From the NCBI GenBank assembly GCA_963736505.1, contig CAVTOZ010000008.1, forward strand, positions 186,001-250,000: a DNA stretch of 64,000 bases, given 5' to 3'. Position 1 is the first letter of the stretch. Every line of letters starts with the position of its first letter. The position numbers were made by a program, and so were the translations under genes. This document shows, piece after piece, positions 24,148 through 32,754 of the stretch. This DNA is from Solirubrobacter sp963736505 (GTDB lineage Bacteria; Actinomycetota; Thermoleophilia; Solirubrobacterales; Solirubrobacteraceae). The notes beneath the pieces are model-generated. The model made no database searches. It was given only the letters and a program-made list of their open reading frames with translations, and was not told where the DNA came from.

Positions 24148-25608
24148 ATGGCTACTTCCTCGGATCCTCGCTGGCGCGCGCTCATCGTGCTGTGCGCCGG
24201 AATGCTCATGGTCATCCTCGACCAGACGATCGTGAACGTGGCGCTGCCGTCGATCCAGCGCGACCTCGGCTTCACGCAGTCGGGCCTCGCCTGGGTCGTC
24301 AACGCCTATCTGATCGCGTTCGGCGGGCTGCTGCTGCTCGCGGGCAGGCTGGGCGACCTGCTCGGCCGCAAGCGCGTCTTCATGGCCGGGATGGTCGTCT
24401 TCACGCTTGCATCCCTGGCGTGCGGGCTCGCGGAGTCGCGCGGCGTGCTGATCGCGGCGCGCTTCGTGCAGGGCGTCGGCGGCGCGCTCAGCTCCGCCGT
24501 GATCCTCGGGATGATCGTGACGATGTTCCCGTCGCCGCGCGAGCAGGCGAAGGCGATCGGCATCTACTCGTTCGTCGCGTCCGCGGGCGCCTCGATCGGG
24601 CTGCTCTCAGGCGGGGTCCTGACCCAGGCGCTGGACTGGCACTGGATCTTCTTCGTCAACGTCCCGATCGGCGTCGTGACGACGCTGCTCGCGGTGCGGA
24701 TGGTCGAGTTCGATCGCGGGCTCGGGCTGCGCGCGGGCGCGGACGTGTCCGGCGCCGTGCTCGTCGTCGGCGCGCTGATGCTCGGCGTCTACGCGATCGT
24801 GGGCGTCGTGGACCACGGCTGGGGCTCGGCGCGGACGCTCGGGCTCGGCGGGCTCGCGGTCGCGCTGCTGGCCGGCTTCGTCGCGCGCGAGGCGACCGCC
24901 GCGACGCCGCTGCTCCCGCTGCGGATCCTGCGCTCGCGCAACGTGTCGGGGGCGAATGTGGTGCAGGCGCTGCTGATCTCGGGCGCGCTCGGCATGTTCT
25001 TCCTCGCGGTGCTCTACCTGCAGCGGGTGCTGGGCTTCGACGCGCTGGAGACCGGGTTGGCGTTCCTGCCCATCTCGCTCACGATCGGGACGCTGTCGCT
25101 CGGCTTCTCGGCGCGGCTGAACCTGCGCTTCGGCGCGCGCGCCGTGCTCGTCCCGGGGATGCTGCTGGTCGCGCTGGGCCTCGGCTGGCTGACGCGCGCA
25201 CCGGTTGACGGGAGCTTCCTCGTCGACGTGCTGCCGGCGATGCTGCTGATGGGCATCGGCGCGGGCGTCGCGTTCCCGGCGCTGATGACGCTGGCGATGT
25301 CGGGCGCGACGGCCGAGGACTCCGGGCTCGCGTCCGGGCTCGTGAACACGACGGCGCAGGTCGGCGGCGCGATCGGGATCTCGGTCCTCGTCACGCTCGC
25401 CTCCTCGCGCACCGACACGCTGGCGGCCGGCGGGTCGAGCGCGGCAGCCGCCCTGACGGGCGGCTACCAGCTCGCGTTCGGCGTCGCGGCCGGGCTGGCG
25501 CTGGTCGGCGCGCTGGTGGCGGCGACGGTGCTGCGGCGCGAAGGCGCTGAGGCGTTCGAGACGGCGAACGACGGCGACGAGGCGTCAGTGCCTGCTCACG
25601 CGATGTAG
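24148..25608 (+). CDS. MFS drug exporter, DHA2 (EmrB/QacA) family
   Basis: A 486-residue protein with about 14 membrane helices. Signature motifs are LDQTIVNVALPSIQRDLG in helix 1 (with the membrane Asp), the cytoplasmic loop GRLGDLLGRKRVF (motif A) and a helix-5 drug-antiporter region (ASAGASIGLLSGGVL). It is a proton-driven exporter of lipophilic drugs at the cytoplasmic membrane. It is under probable control of the upstream MarR. The 3' end overlaps the convergent L,D-transpeptidase by 13 bp. Confidence 0.94.
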   Translation: MATSSDPRWRALIVLCAGMLMVILDQTIVNVALPSIQRDLGFTQSGLAWVVNAYLIAFGGLLLLAGRLGDLLGRKRVFMAGMVVFTLASLACGLAESRGVLIAARFVQGVGGALSSAVILGMIVTMFPSPREQAKAIGIYSFVASAGASIGLLSGGVLTQALDWHWIFFVNVPIGVVTTLLAVRMVEFDRGLGLRAGADVSGAVLVVGALMLGVYAIVGVVDHGWGSARTLGLGGLAVALLAGFVAREATAATPLLPLRILRSRNVSGANVVQALLISGALGMFFLAVLYLQRVLGFDALETGLAFLPISLTIGTLSLGFSARLNLRFGARAVLVPGMLLVALGLGWLTRAPVDGSFLVDVLPAMLLMGIGAGVAFPALMTLAMSGATAEDSGLASGLVNTTAQVGGAIGISVLVTLASSRTDTLAAGGSSAAAALTGGYQLAFGVAAGLALVGALVAATVLRREGAEAFETANDGDEASVPAHAM

Positions 25609-26636
25609 ACCGGCGCCCCCACGGGCACCATGTCGTACAGCTCCTCGACGTCCGGGACGTGCATGCGGATGCAGCCGTGCGAGGCGGCGGAGCCGATCGA
25701 GGCGTCCTCGGACGTGCCGTGGATGCCCGCGCCGTCGAAGATCCCCATCCAGCGCGACTTGATCGGGTTGCCGGGGTCGCCGGCCGGGATCACCGTGCCG
25801 GCGAGGTCGCCCGCCCAGGCGGAGTTCGGCACGTGCCAGGCGGGGTTCTCGGCCTTGTTCTGGATGTTGTAGAGCCCGGCGGGCGTCTCCAGCCCGACCT
25901 GCCCGACGGCGATCGAGTACGTCTTGGCGACCTTCAGGTCGCGGAACAGCGTCAGCTTGAACCTGCTGCGGTCCACGATGATCACGGCCGGGTACTTCTT
26001 GGCCAGCTGCGCGGTCGAGACCTTCGGCTGCACCACGGTCGTCTGGATCGTCACCGGGGAGCGGTTGCCCGGGTCCAGCAGCGTGTGCTGGAGCGCGGCG
26101 GCGAGCGTGTTGTACCGGACGCGGATCCCCGTGCGCGACGGCTTCGGGTCCACGATCCCCTTCGACAGGTCCACGTGCGCGTCGCGCGGCGCGCGGTCGA
26201 TCGTCTTGCGCGCGCGTGCGACGAGCTTCTCGATCGCGGGCTGCGACCAGCTCACGTTCGCCGCCAGCTTGGCGTCGACCGCCTGGTTGCGCAGGTTGCG
26301 CCAGCTGCGGGAGAACATGTTGCCGGCCTGCGAGCGCGCGAGCGCCTTGTCGACCGTGCCGTGGATGTCGATCCCGATCGCCGCCTGCGTCGGCGTCAGC
26401 GTGAACGTGTGGTTGTGGTACGTCGCCTTGACGGGCCGGTCCAGCGGCGCCAGCAGCGTCTGCCTGAGCTTCGCCTCCGCCTGCGCGCGGGTCATGCCGC
26501 CGATCGCGACGCCGTTGACCTCCACGCCGGCCGCGATCCGCTCGCGCTTGGCGTGGTCGTACGCGTAGGCGCCGCCCACCACTCCGAGTGCGATGAACGC
26601 CATGACGGCGGTGAGAACGATCAGGCGTTTCCGCAT
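25596..26636 (-). CDS. L,D-transpeptidase (YkuD) with peptidoglycan-binding-like domain
   Basis: A 346-residue envelope enzyme: N-terminal signal-anchor helix (about 5-25), a PG-binding_4-like domain, then a YkuD catalytic domain with HGTSED and the active-site motif SHGCIRM (Cys nucleophile). L,D-transpeptidases form 3-3 peptidoglycan cross-links or attach proteins to peptidoglycan outside the membrane. ATG 26636 is preferred; a TTG four codons upstream is possible. The gene is 51 bp downstream of the epimerase on the same strand. Confidence 0.93.
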   Translation of the reverse strand: MRKRLIVLTAVMAFIALGVVGGAYAYDHAKRERIAAGVEVNGVAIGGMTRAQAEAKLRQTLLAPLDRPVKATYHNHTFTLTPTQAAIGIDIHGTVDKALARSQAGNMFSRSWRNLRNQAVDAKLAANVSWSQPAIEKLVARARKTIDRAPRDAHVDLSKGIVDPKPSRTGIRVRYNTLAAALQHTLLDPGNRSPVTIQTTVVQPKVSTAQLAKKYPAVIIVDRSRFKLTLFRDLKVAKTYSIAVGQVGLETPAGLYNIQNKAENPAWHVPNSAWAGDLAGTVIPAGDPGNPIKSRWMGIFDGAGIHGTSEDASIGSAASHGCIRMHVPDVEELYDMVPVGAPVYIA

Positions 26637-26687
26637 GCGGCCGCCCAATGGTAGGAGAATGAGAGGCGGAACGCCCAGTCCTGCAAC

Positions 26688-27728
26688 TCAGCTGTCGGCG
26701 CCGCGGCGCACGCTGGGCGACCAGCGCAGGAACTCCTCGACTTCTCGCTCGTAGCGATATGGCGCACCCGCGCTCTCGCGCATCGGCGCGAGCCGCAGCG
26801 CCTCCGCGAACGCGTGGACCGTCTCGCGCGACGTCAGCCCGAAGCGGAAGCCCGCCTCCTTCAGCCGGCGGTTGTCGAGCCCGCGCCCGTAGCGCAGCTG
26901 CCGGCGGACCTCGTCCGGGAAGCGCAGCCCGGCGAAGCCGAGCGCGGTCGCGGCCAGCGAGGTCCCCCACGGCGGCAGCACCGGCGCGTAGACCTTGCCG
27001 AGCAGGCTCGCGACCTCCGACAGCACGAGCACGCCGTCGGGCGCCGCGTTGTAGATGCCCGGCAGCGAGTGCAGCACCGCGTGGCGCAGGGCGCCGACGA
27101 TGTCGTCCTCGTGGATGAACTGGTAGCGCGGGTCGAAGCCGAGGATCCCCGGCACCGCGGGCAGCGCCAGCAGCGCCGTATGCGAGGTCTCCAGGTCCGG
27201 CCCCAGGCCGTTGCAGAAGCGCAACGTCGTGACGGTCACGGCCGGGTTGCGGCGCGCGAAGCCCTCGACGGCGTCGTCGGCCTCGACGATGTCGGCCTCC
27301 AGCCGCGTGCGCGGCGGGTGCGGGCGCTGCATCTGCTCGGTGAAGAAGCTCGGGTCGTCGCGCTCGCAGCCGTAGTAGTGCGCGGAGGACTTGAAGACGA
27401 CCTTGCGCACGGGCGAGTCAGGCCCGCCGCACGCGGCGAGGATGTTCATCGTCCCGATCACGTTCTGCTCGTGGGCGGCGCGCGCCGGCGCGGTGCGGCT
27501 GTCGACCACGAGCCGCGTGTCGACGACCGTGTCGATCTCGGCGGCGTGCACGATCCGGCGCAGCAGCTGGTGCTCGGTCCCGACGCGCACGAACTCCGTG
27601 CGCTCGAGCGCGAGCGTCGGGTCGTCGGTGGAGACGCCGATGATCGTCTCGACCGCGGGATCGCGCTCGAGCACCTGCGCGAGCCGCCCGCCCCAGTAGC
27701 GCGACAGGCCGGTGATCAGGACGCGCAT
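26688..27728 (-). CDS. NAD-dependent epimerase/dehydratase-like SDR protein
   Basis: A 346-residue extended short-chain dehydrogenase. The N-terminal Rossmann strand reads VLITGLSRYWGGRLAQVLE, and the frame shows NVIGTMNILAACGG and FKSSAHYYG, as in sugar epimerases, but I see no clear YxxxK catalytic pair, so chemistry is uncertain. It overlaps the acyltransferase stop (TGATG) and continues an operon with the HAD phosphatase. That grouping (HAD, PlsC-like, SDR) is consistent with lipid or glycolipid modification, though this is inference. Confidence 0.82.
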   Translation of the reverse strand: MRVLITGLSRYWGGRLAQVLERDPAVETIIGVSTDDPTLALERTEFVRVGTEHQLLRRIVHAAEIDTVVDTRLVVDSRTAPARAAHEQNVIGTMNILAACGGPDSPVRKVVFKSSAHYYGCERDDPSFFTEQMQRPHPPRTRLEADIVEADDAVEGFARRNPAVTVTTLRFCNGLGPDLETSHTALLALPAVPGILGFDPRYQFIHEDDIVGALRHAVLHSLPGIYNAAPDGVLVLSEVASLLGKVYAPVLPPWGTSLAATALGFAGLRFPDEVRRQLRYGRGLDNRRLKEAGFRFGLTSRETVHAFAEALRLAPMRESAGAPYRYEREVEEFLRWSPSVRRGADS

Positions 27729-28540
27729 CAGCCGAGCCAGGCCGATCGACGCTGCGCCAGCATCTCGTACAGCTCCTCCTGGATCCGGCCGCGGACGTCC
27801 TCGGCGACCGTCTGCACGAGCCCCGCGTCCTCCCACGGCGCCTCGCCCCACACGTCGGTCGGGATCGGCTTCAGGAAGCGGATGAAGAACTTGGCCGGCA
27901 GGTAGACGAGCGGCGTCAGCGGCGCGTAGAGCAGCCCCGTCAGCCGCTTGAGCGGGAGGTGGGCGAAGATCGGCTGCGCCTCCTCGGCGCCGACCACCGC
28001 GACGGGGACGATCGGCGTCCGCGCGCGCATCGCCGCCTCGACGAACCCGCCGCGCCCGAAGCGGCGCAGCCGGTAGCGGTCCTTGTAGAGCTTCTCGGTC
28101 CCCTTGGCGCCCTCCGGGAACACGAGCACGAGCTGCTCCTCGTCGTACAGCAGCCGCTGCACGTTGGCCGGGTGCGCGGGCACGCCGCCGACCTTGGGGA
28201 CGAGCAGGCTGAGGAACGGATAGCCCTTGAAGAAGTGCTCGACGGTCATGTGCAGCGGCCGCGGGCGCGGGTGCTCCTCCTTGATCGCCTTGGCGATCAT
28301 CGACGCGTCGGGCGGGAGCGCGCCGGCGTGGTTGGAGACGAGCAGGGCGCCGCCGGTCGACGGGACGTGCTCGATCCCCTCGACCTCGACGCGGAACCAG
28401 TAGTGGTAGAGGAAGTCGTAGACCGTGCGGTCCATCAGGCCCTCGAGGCGCTCGGAGCGGCCCCAGTCGGTCACCTGGCGCTCGGGCTCGATCGCGGGCA
28501 GGTGACGGCGGTGGTCGGCGGGCGCCGGAAGCTCCCTCAC
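27728..28540 (-). CDS. Lysophospholipid acyltransferase (PlsC family)
   Basis: A 270-residue acyltransferase. The catalytic motif is SNHAGALPPDAS (the His-x6-Asp form seen in actinobacterial glycerol acyltransferases), and the substrate-binding motif is FPEGAKGTEK. A short hydrophobic C-terminal helix is present. It would acylate lysophospholipids or related alcohols at the membrane. The GTG start overlaps the HAD gene stop by 4 bp (GTGA), and its own stop overlaps the epimerase start, so three genes are translationally chained. Confidence 0.88.
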   Translation of the reverse strand: MRELPAPADHRRHLPAIEPERQVTDWGRSERLEGLMDRTVYDFLYHYWFRVEVEGIEHVPSTGGALLVSNHAGALPPDASMIAKAIKEEHPRPRPLHMTVEHFFKGYPFLSLLVPKVGGVPAHPANVQRLLYDEEQLVLVFPEGAKGTEKLYKDRYRLRRFGRGGFVEAAMRARTPIVPVAVVGAEEAQPIFAHLPLKRLTGLLYAPLTPLVYLPAKFFIRFLKPIPTDVWGEAPWEDAGLVQTVAEDVRGRIQEELYEMLAQRRSAWLG

Positions 28541-29088
28541 GCGAGCACCGTCTCCAGCTTGCGCGCCAGCTCCGGCCAGTCGGAGGCGGCGATCACGTCC
28601 TCGGTCTCGCACAGCTCGCGGTTCCACGGGTGCAGGATCGTCGCGGGCGTGATCCCGGCGCCGGCCGCGCGCTCGAGGTTGACCGGCGAGTCGTCGATCA
28701 GCACGTCGATGCCGATCTCGGCGCAGCGCGCGATCTTGTCGTAGGAGCAGTACAGCTCGTCGAACGGCAGGCCGATCCGCGTCAGCCACTGCTCGGTGTG
28801 CTCGTGCGTGTGCGTCGCGCGGTGCGAGGTGATGTGGATGAAGTGGCCCTGGGCGTGCCAGGCGGAGATCGCCTCGACCGCGCCGGTGTAAGGCTCGGCC
28901 GCGAGCACGAGCTCGGCGCTGTGCGTCTCCTCCACGCACGCGCGGAGCTGCTCGGGCCGCAGGCGCTCGATCTCCCACACGACCTGCTGGTCGTACGGCA
29001 GGTCGACGCCGAAGCGCCGCTTGGCGACGGCCGCGAGCTGGTCCCAGTAGGGATGCAGCGTCGAGTCGATGTCGATGGCGAGGCGCAC
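28537..29088 (-). CDS. HAD phosphatase, 5'-nucleotidase-like (NT5C type)
   Basis: A 183-residue HAD-superfamily protein with motif I DIDSTLHPYW (nucleophile Asp and general-acid Asp), motif II HITSHRATHTHEH and the motif IV acidic pair in VLIDDSPVNL. The size and the small cap insertion between motifs I and II fit the NT5C 5'(3')-deoxyribonucleotidase-like group. It heads the three-gene chain with the acyltransferase and epimerase, so the in-vivo substrate may be a phosphorylated lipid precursor and not a nucleotide. Confidence 0.82.
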   Translation of the reverse strand: MRLAIDIDSTLHPYWDQLAAVAKRRFGVDLPYDQQVVWEIERLRPEQLRACVEETHSAELVLAAEPYTGAVEAISAWHAQGHFIHITSHRATHTHEHTEQWLTRIGLPFDELYCSYDKIARCAEIGIDVLIDDSPVNLERAAGAGITPATILHPWNRELCETEDVIAASDWPELARKLETVLA

Positions 29089-29099
29089 CGGAGGTGAGC

Positions 29100-29105
29100 T
29101 ACGGT
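29100..29105 (+). promoter_or_regulatory. -10-like TACGGT deciding the hydrolase start
   Basis: TACGGT followed by AGCGGC and GTG 29112 matches the leaderless geometry seen elsewhere and favours GTG 29112 over GTG 29094. Confidence 0.45.
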
Positions 29106-29111
29106 AGCGGC

Positions 29112-30092
29112 GTGCCGGGGTTCAGAGAGCAGCTTCTCGGCGTCACCGGCAACGCGATCGTGCGCGCGAAGCCCGACGCGACATACGCCGACGGCGACGA
29201 CGCGAGCTGGATGGACGTCGACTGGCGCTCGCTCTCGCACTCGGTGCTGATCGCCGGCAAGCGCATGAACGTGATCGACAACGGAGGCGACAAGCCCCCG
29301 CTGCTGTTCATCCACGGGCTCGGCGGCACGTGGCAGAACTGGCTGCTCACGATCCCGCCGTTCCTGGACTCCCACCGCGTCGTCGCGCCCGACCTGCCGG
29401 GCTTCGGCGGCTCCGAGATGCCCACCGGCCGCATCTCGATCCAGGGCTACGCGCGCGTCGTCGACGAGCTGTGCCGAACGCTCGGGATCGAGAACCCGGT
29501 CGTCGTCGGCAACTCGATGGGCGGCTTCATCGGCGCCGAGCTCGCGCTCGCGTTCCCGACGCGGGTGAAGAAGCTCGCGCTCGTCAGCGCGGCGGGGCTC
29601 TCGGTCGAGGGCATGAAGAAGGAGCCGCTGCTGACCGTCGGCCGGCTGTTGTCGTTCACCGCCAAGGGCGCGAACAACCAGACCAGCCAGCTGATCAAGC
29701 GCCCTGGGCTGCGGCGGCTGTTCCTGCAGATCGTCGTGCGCTACCCGGAGAAGCTCTCGATCCCGCTGGCGACCGAGCTGGTCGCCGGCGGCAGCTCGGA
29801 GGGCCTGGTCGGCGGGCTGGACGCGGTGCTCTCCTACAAGATCCGCGAGCGGCTGTCGGCGATCGAGGTGCCGACGATGATCGTGTGGGGCCGCAACGAC
29901 ATCCTGGTCCCGGTCGGCGACGCCGCCGAGTTCGAGCGGCTGATCGGCGCCAACGCCCACGCCGTGATCTTCGAGGACACCGGGCACCTGGCGATGCTCG
30001 AGCGCCCGTCGCGCTTCAACGCGCTGCTGACGCACTTCATCGCCGGCTCCGGCGTGCCCGAAGCCGGCGTCGAAGGCGTCGTCAGCCCGTAG
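29112..30092 (+). CDS. Alpha/beta hydrolase
   Basis: A 326-residue alpha/beta hydrolase: oxyanion motif HGLGGTWQNW, nucleophile elbow GNSMGG (Ser), Asp in VWGRNDILVP and His in EDTGHLAMLERP, so the Ser-Asp-His triad is complete. Members include esterases, lipases and C-C bond hydrolases, and the substrate is unknown. The start GTG 29112 is supported by the promoter hexamer; GTG 29094 would add six residues. It is divergent from the HAD operon with only 23 bp between starts and overlaps ilvD by 11 bp at its end. Confidence 0.88.
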   Translation: MPGFREQLLGVTGNAIVRAKPDATYADGDDASWMDVDWRSLSHSVLIAGKRMNVIDNGGDKPPLLFIHGLGGTWQNWLLTIPPFLDSHRVVAPDLPGFGGSEMPTGRISIQGYARVVDELCRTLGIENPVVVGNSMGGFIGAELALAFPTRVKKLALVSAAGLSVEGMKKEPLLTVGRLLSFTAKGANNQTSQLIKRPGLRRLFLQIVVRYPEKLSIPLATELVAGGSSEGLVGGLDAVLSYKIRERLSAIEVPTMIVWGRNDILVPVGDAAEFERLIGANAHAVIFEDTGHLAMLERPSRFNALLTHFIAGSGVPEAGVEGVVSP

Positions 30093-31803
30093 GCACGGGC
30101 TGCGGCTTCTTCGGTCCCGTCACCGCGCCCTCGGACGCGCTGGAGACGAGCGCGGCGTACTTGCCGAGCACGCCGCGCGTCTCGATCGGCGGCGGCTCGT
30201 AGGCGGCGAGGCGCTGCTCGATCTCCTCGTCGGGGATGTCGAGGTCGATCCGGCGGTTGTCGACGTCGATCGTGATCGAGTCGCCCTCGCGGACGGCCGC
30301 GATCGGCCCGCCGTGGACCGCCTCGGGCGCGATGTGGCCGGCCATGAAGCCGCGCGTGGCGCCGGAGAAGCGGCCGTCGGTGAGCAGCGCGACGGAGTCG
30401 CCGAGCCCCTCCCCCACGATCGCCGCCGTGACGGCGAGCATCTCGCGCATGCCGGGGCCGCCGGCGGGGCCTTCGTTGCGGATCACGACCACGTCGCCGG
30501 GGTTGATCTGCCCGGACGTGACGGAGGCCATCGCGGCCTCCTCGCCGTCGAACACGCGCGCCGGGCCGCGGTGGTGGCGGCGCTCGTGGCCGGAGAGCTT
30601 GACGACGCTGCCCGCGGGCGCGAGGTTGCCGCGCAGGATCGCGATCCCGCCGGTGGCCTTGATCGGGTTGTCGAGCGGGCGGATGACCTCCTGGCCGGGG
30701 GTCTCCTGCGCCTCCGCGGCGTGCTCGCCGATCGTCCTGCCGGTCACGGTCGGCGCGTCGGCGTGCAGGTGGCCGCCCTCGAGCAGGCGCTTGGCCAGCA
30801 CGGCGGTGCCGCCGGCGGCGTGCAGGTCGGTCGCGACGAAGCGGCCGCCCGGCTTGAGGTCGCACAGGCTCGGGACGCTGTTGGCGACGCGGTCGAAGTC
30901 GTCGATGTCGAGCTCGACGCCGATCTCGCGCGCGACCGCCAGCAGGTGCAGGACGCCGTTCGTGGAGCCGCCGGACGCGGCGACGGCCATGATCGCGTTC
31001 TCGAGGCTGTCGCGCGTGATCAGGTCGCTCGGCTTCTGGCCCCGTCTGAGCACGTCCATCACGAGCTCGCCGGCGGCGAACGCGACCTCGGACTTGGTCG
31101 GGTCCTGGGCGGGGACGAGCGACGGGCCGATCGGGCTGATGCCCATCATCTCGAACGCCATCGCCATCGTGTTGGCGGTGAACTGGCCGCCGCAGGCGCC
31201 CGGGCCGGGGCTGGCGGCCGCCTCGATGTCGGCGAGGTCCTGGTCGGTGATCTTGCCCGCGGCGTTGGCGCCGACGGCCTCGAACACGTCCATCACCGTG
31301 ATGTCCTTGCCCTTGTAGTGCCCGGGCGGGATCGAGCCGCCGTAGAGCATCACGCCGGGGACGTCGAGGCGCGCGAGCGCCATCACGGTGCCGGGGATCG
31401 TCTTATCGCACGCGCACAGGCAGATGACCGCGTCGAACAGGTGGCCGAGCGTGACGAGCTCGATGCTGTCGGCCACGACCTCGCGGCTGACGAGGCTCGT
31501 CTTCATGCCCTGCGTGCCCATCGTGATCCCGTCGGAGATCGCGATCGTGTTGAACTCCATCGGCGTGCCGCCGGCGGCCTTCACGCCGTCCTTGACATGC
31601 TTGGCGAGCGCGCGCAGGTGGAAGTTGCACGGCATCGTCTCGATCCACGTGTTGGCTACGCCGATGATCGGCTTCGACAGCGCCTCCTCGTCGTACCCGA
31701 TGCCCTTGAGGTAGGCGCGCGCGGCGGCGCGGTCGCGTCCCTCGGTGAGGGCGCGGGAGCGATGCTTGAGGTCGAAGTGACCGTTCCCGGAGGCGGCGGA
31801 CAT
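30082..31803 (-). CDS. ilvD: Dihydroxy-acid dehydratase
   Basis: IlvD dehydrates 2,3-dihydroxy-isovalerate and its methyl analogue in valine/isoleucine (and pantothenate) synthesis. The 573-residue protein keeps the three iron-sulfur ligand Cys regions (TMPCNFHL, CACDKTIPG, GPGACGGQFTANTM), the GDSVALLTDGRFSGATRG active-site segment and GHIAPEA. The start ATG is 11 bp after the upstream gene's stop, so it may be expressed from the thiD operon. No leader peptide or attenuator is visible. Confidence 0.96.
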   Translation of the reverse strand: MSAASGNGHFDLKHRSRALTEGRDRAAARAYLKGIGYDEEALSKPIIGVANTWIETMPCNFHLRALAKHVKDGVKAAGGTPMEFNTIAISDGITMGTQGMKTSLVSREVVADSIELVTLGHLFDAVICLCACDKTIPGTVMALARLDVPGVMLYGGSIPPGHYKGKDITVMDVFEAVGANAAGKITDQDLADIEAAASPGPGACGGQFTANTMAMAFEMMGISPIGPSLVPAQDPTKSEVAFAAGELVMDVLRRGQKPSDLITRDSLENAIMAVAASGGSTNGVLHLLAVAREIGVELDIDDFDRVANSVPSLCDLKPGGRFVATDLHAAGGTAVLAKRLLEGGHLHADAPTVTGRTIGEHAAEAQETPGQEVIRPLDNPIKATGGIAILRGNLAPAGSVVKLSGHERRHHRGPARVFDGEEAAMASVTSGQINPGDVVVIRNEGPAGGPGMREMLAVTAAIVGEGLGDSVALLTDGRFSGATRGFMAGHIAPEAVHGGPIAAVREGDSITIDVDNRRIDLDIPDEEIEQRLAAYEPPPIETRGVLGKYAALVSSASEGAVTGPKKPQPVPTG

Positions 31804-31814
31804 GCCGCCTGAGT

Positions 31815-32459
31815 CTACGCGGCGCCGCTCTCGGCCCCGGACTGGCGGCGAGCGCGGTCCAGCCGCTCGCGCTCCCAGCGGCCGAGCCGCCAGATGTCGC
31901 GGCCGACCTGCTTGGGATCGACCTGGCGGCCGGGCAGGTGCATGTTCGCGGAATTGATCAGGCGGCGCTCGTCGCCGTTGAGCGCCATCCACTTGGCGAG
32001 CACGTCGTCGGAGTCCGGCAGCCGCGCGGAGCCGTACGGGCGCGTCTCGTCCGGGAACTCGACGCAATACTCGTTCAGCAGCCGGCCGGTCTGCGGCAGG
32101 TACGCGACGATCGGCTTGTGCGGGTAGATCAGGTAGCCGTACGGGACGCCCTTGAGGTCGCGGCCGAGGATCCCCGGCTTGCCGTTGCCCGGGCCCTTGG
32201 TCTGGCCGCCCCAGACGCGGATGAACCCGAGGTCGCGGTACATCGCCCACTCCTCCTCGTTCACGCACGACTTCAGCAGCTCGCGGGCGCGCTGCTCGGC
32301 GCGGCGCTCGCGGCCCGGGTCATACGCGACGGCGTGGCCGTGCGCGCGTGCCTCGCGGCGGGCGCGGCGGCGTTCGGCGCGCCGTTCGAACCAGGGGATC
32401 GACACCTCCCACAGCAACGCGACGATCACGATCGCGGTGGCGCAGAGGGCGACGGCCAC
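31815..32459 (-). CDS. Membrane-anchored hypothetical protein
   Basis: A 214-residue protein with one N-terminal membrane helix (about residues 3-22), a basic stretch rich in Arg (about 25-45), then a soluble domain with VWGGQTKGPGNGKPGILGRDLKGVPYGYLIYPHKPIVAYLP. I do not recognise the domain. GTG start, 4 nt downstream of the 83-aa gene. The basic region after the helix predicts a cytoplasmic soluble part. It is probably co-transcribed with thiD and ilvD. Confidence 0.6.
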   Translation of the reverse strand: MAVALCATAIVIVALLWEVSIPWFERRAERRRARREARAHGHAVAYDPGRERRAEQRARELLKSCVNEEEWAMYRDLGFIRVWGGQTKGPGNGKPGILGRDLKGVPYGYLIYPHKPIVAYLPQTGRLLNEYCVEFPDETRPYGSARLPDSDDVLAKWMALNGDERRLINSANMHLPGRQVDPKQVGRDIWRLGRWERERLDRARRQSGAESGAA

Positions 32460-32463
32460 GGCT

Positions 32464-32715
32464 CTAGCGCGCGCCGCCGGCCGCGCGGGGGAAGAAGATC
32501 ACGCGGCCCGTCTCGCGCGGGATCTCTTCGAACGCGGTGACCATCTCGGCCTGCCGGCGGCCTGTCTCGGACGTGACCGGGACGGCGGCCCACATGCCCA
32601 GCTCGAGCTGGCGGCGGAACTCCTCCACCAGGCGCTCCTCATCCTCCGCGACCTCGATGTCGCCCTCGGCGATCAGCTGCTCGCCATAACCCGGACGCAT
32701 GCGGAGGAACTTCAT
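32464..32715 (-). CDS. Small acidic hypothetical protein
   Basis: An 83-residue protein (MKFLRMRPGYGEQLIAEGD, then an acidic helix DEERLVEEFRRQLELGMWAAVPV). A compact alpha/beta fold is likely, but no named family is recognised. It ends 4 nt before the membrane-anchored protein gene, so the two are likely translated together and may work together. The thiD stop is 39 bp upstream. Confidence 0.6.
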   Translation of the reverse strand: MKFLRMRPGYGEQLIAEGDIEVAEDEERLVEEFRRQLELGMWAAVPVTSETGRRQAEMVTAFEEIPRETGRVIFFPRAAGGAR

Positions 32716-32754
32716 CCCGCGATTATGTCACGCGGCGATCGGCCGGTTCGTCGT

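Noticed and set aside
26713..26725. Fourth copy of the AACTGCGCTGGTAAGG core
   Set aside because: Only about ten bases match and they lie within the epimerase coding sequence, so chance similarity is sufficient.
30082..31815. Attenuator or leader peptide for ilvD
   Set aside because: Only 11 bp separate ilvD from the upstream gene; no run of branched-chain codons or terminator pair is present.
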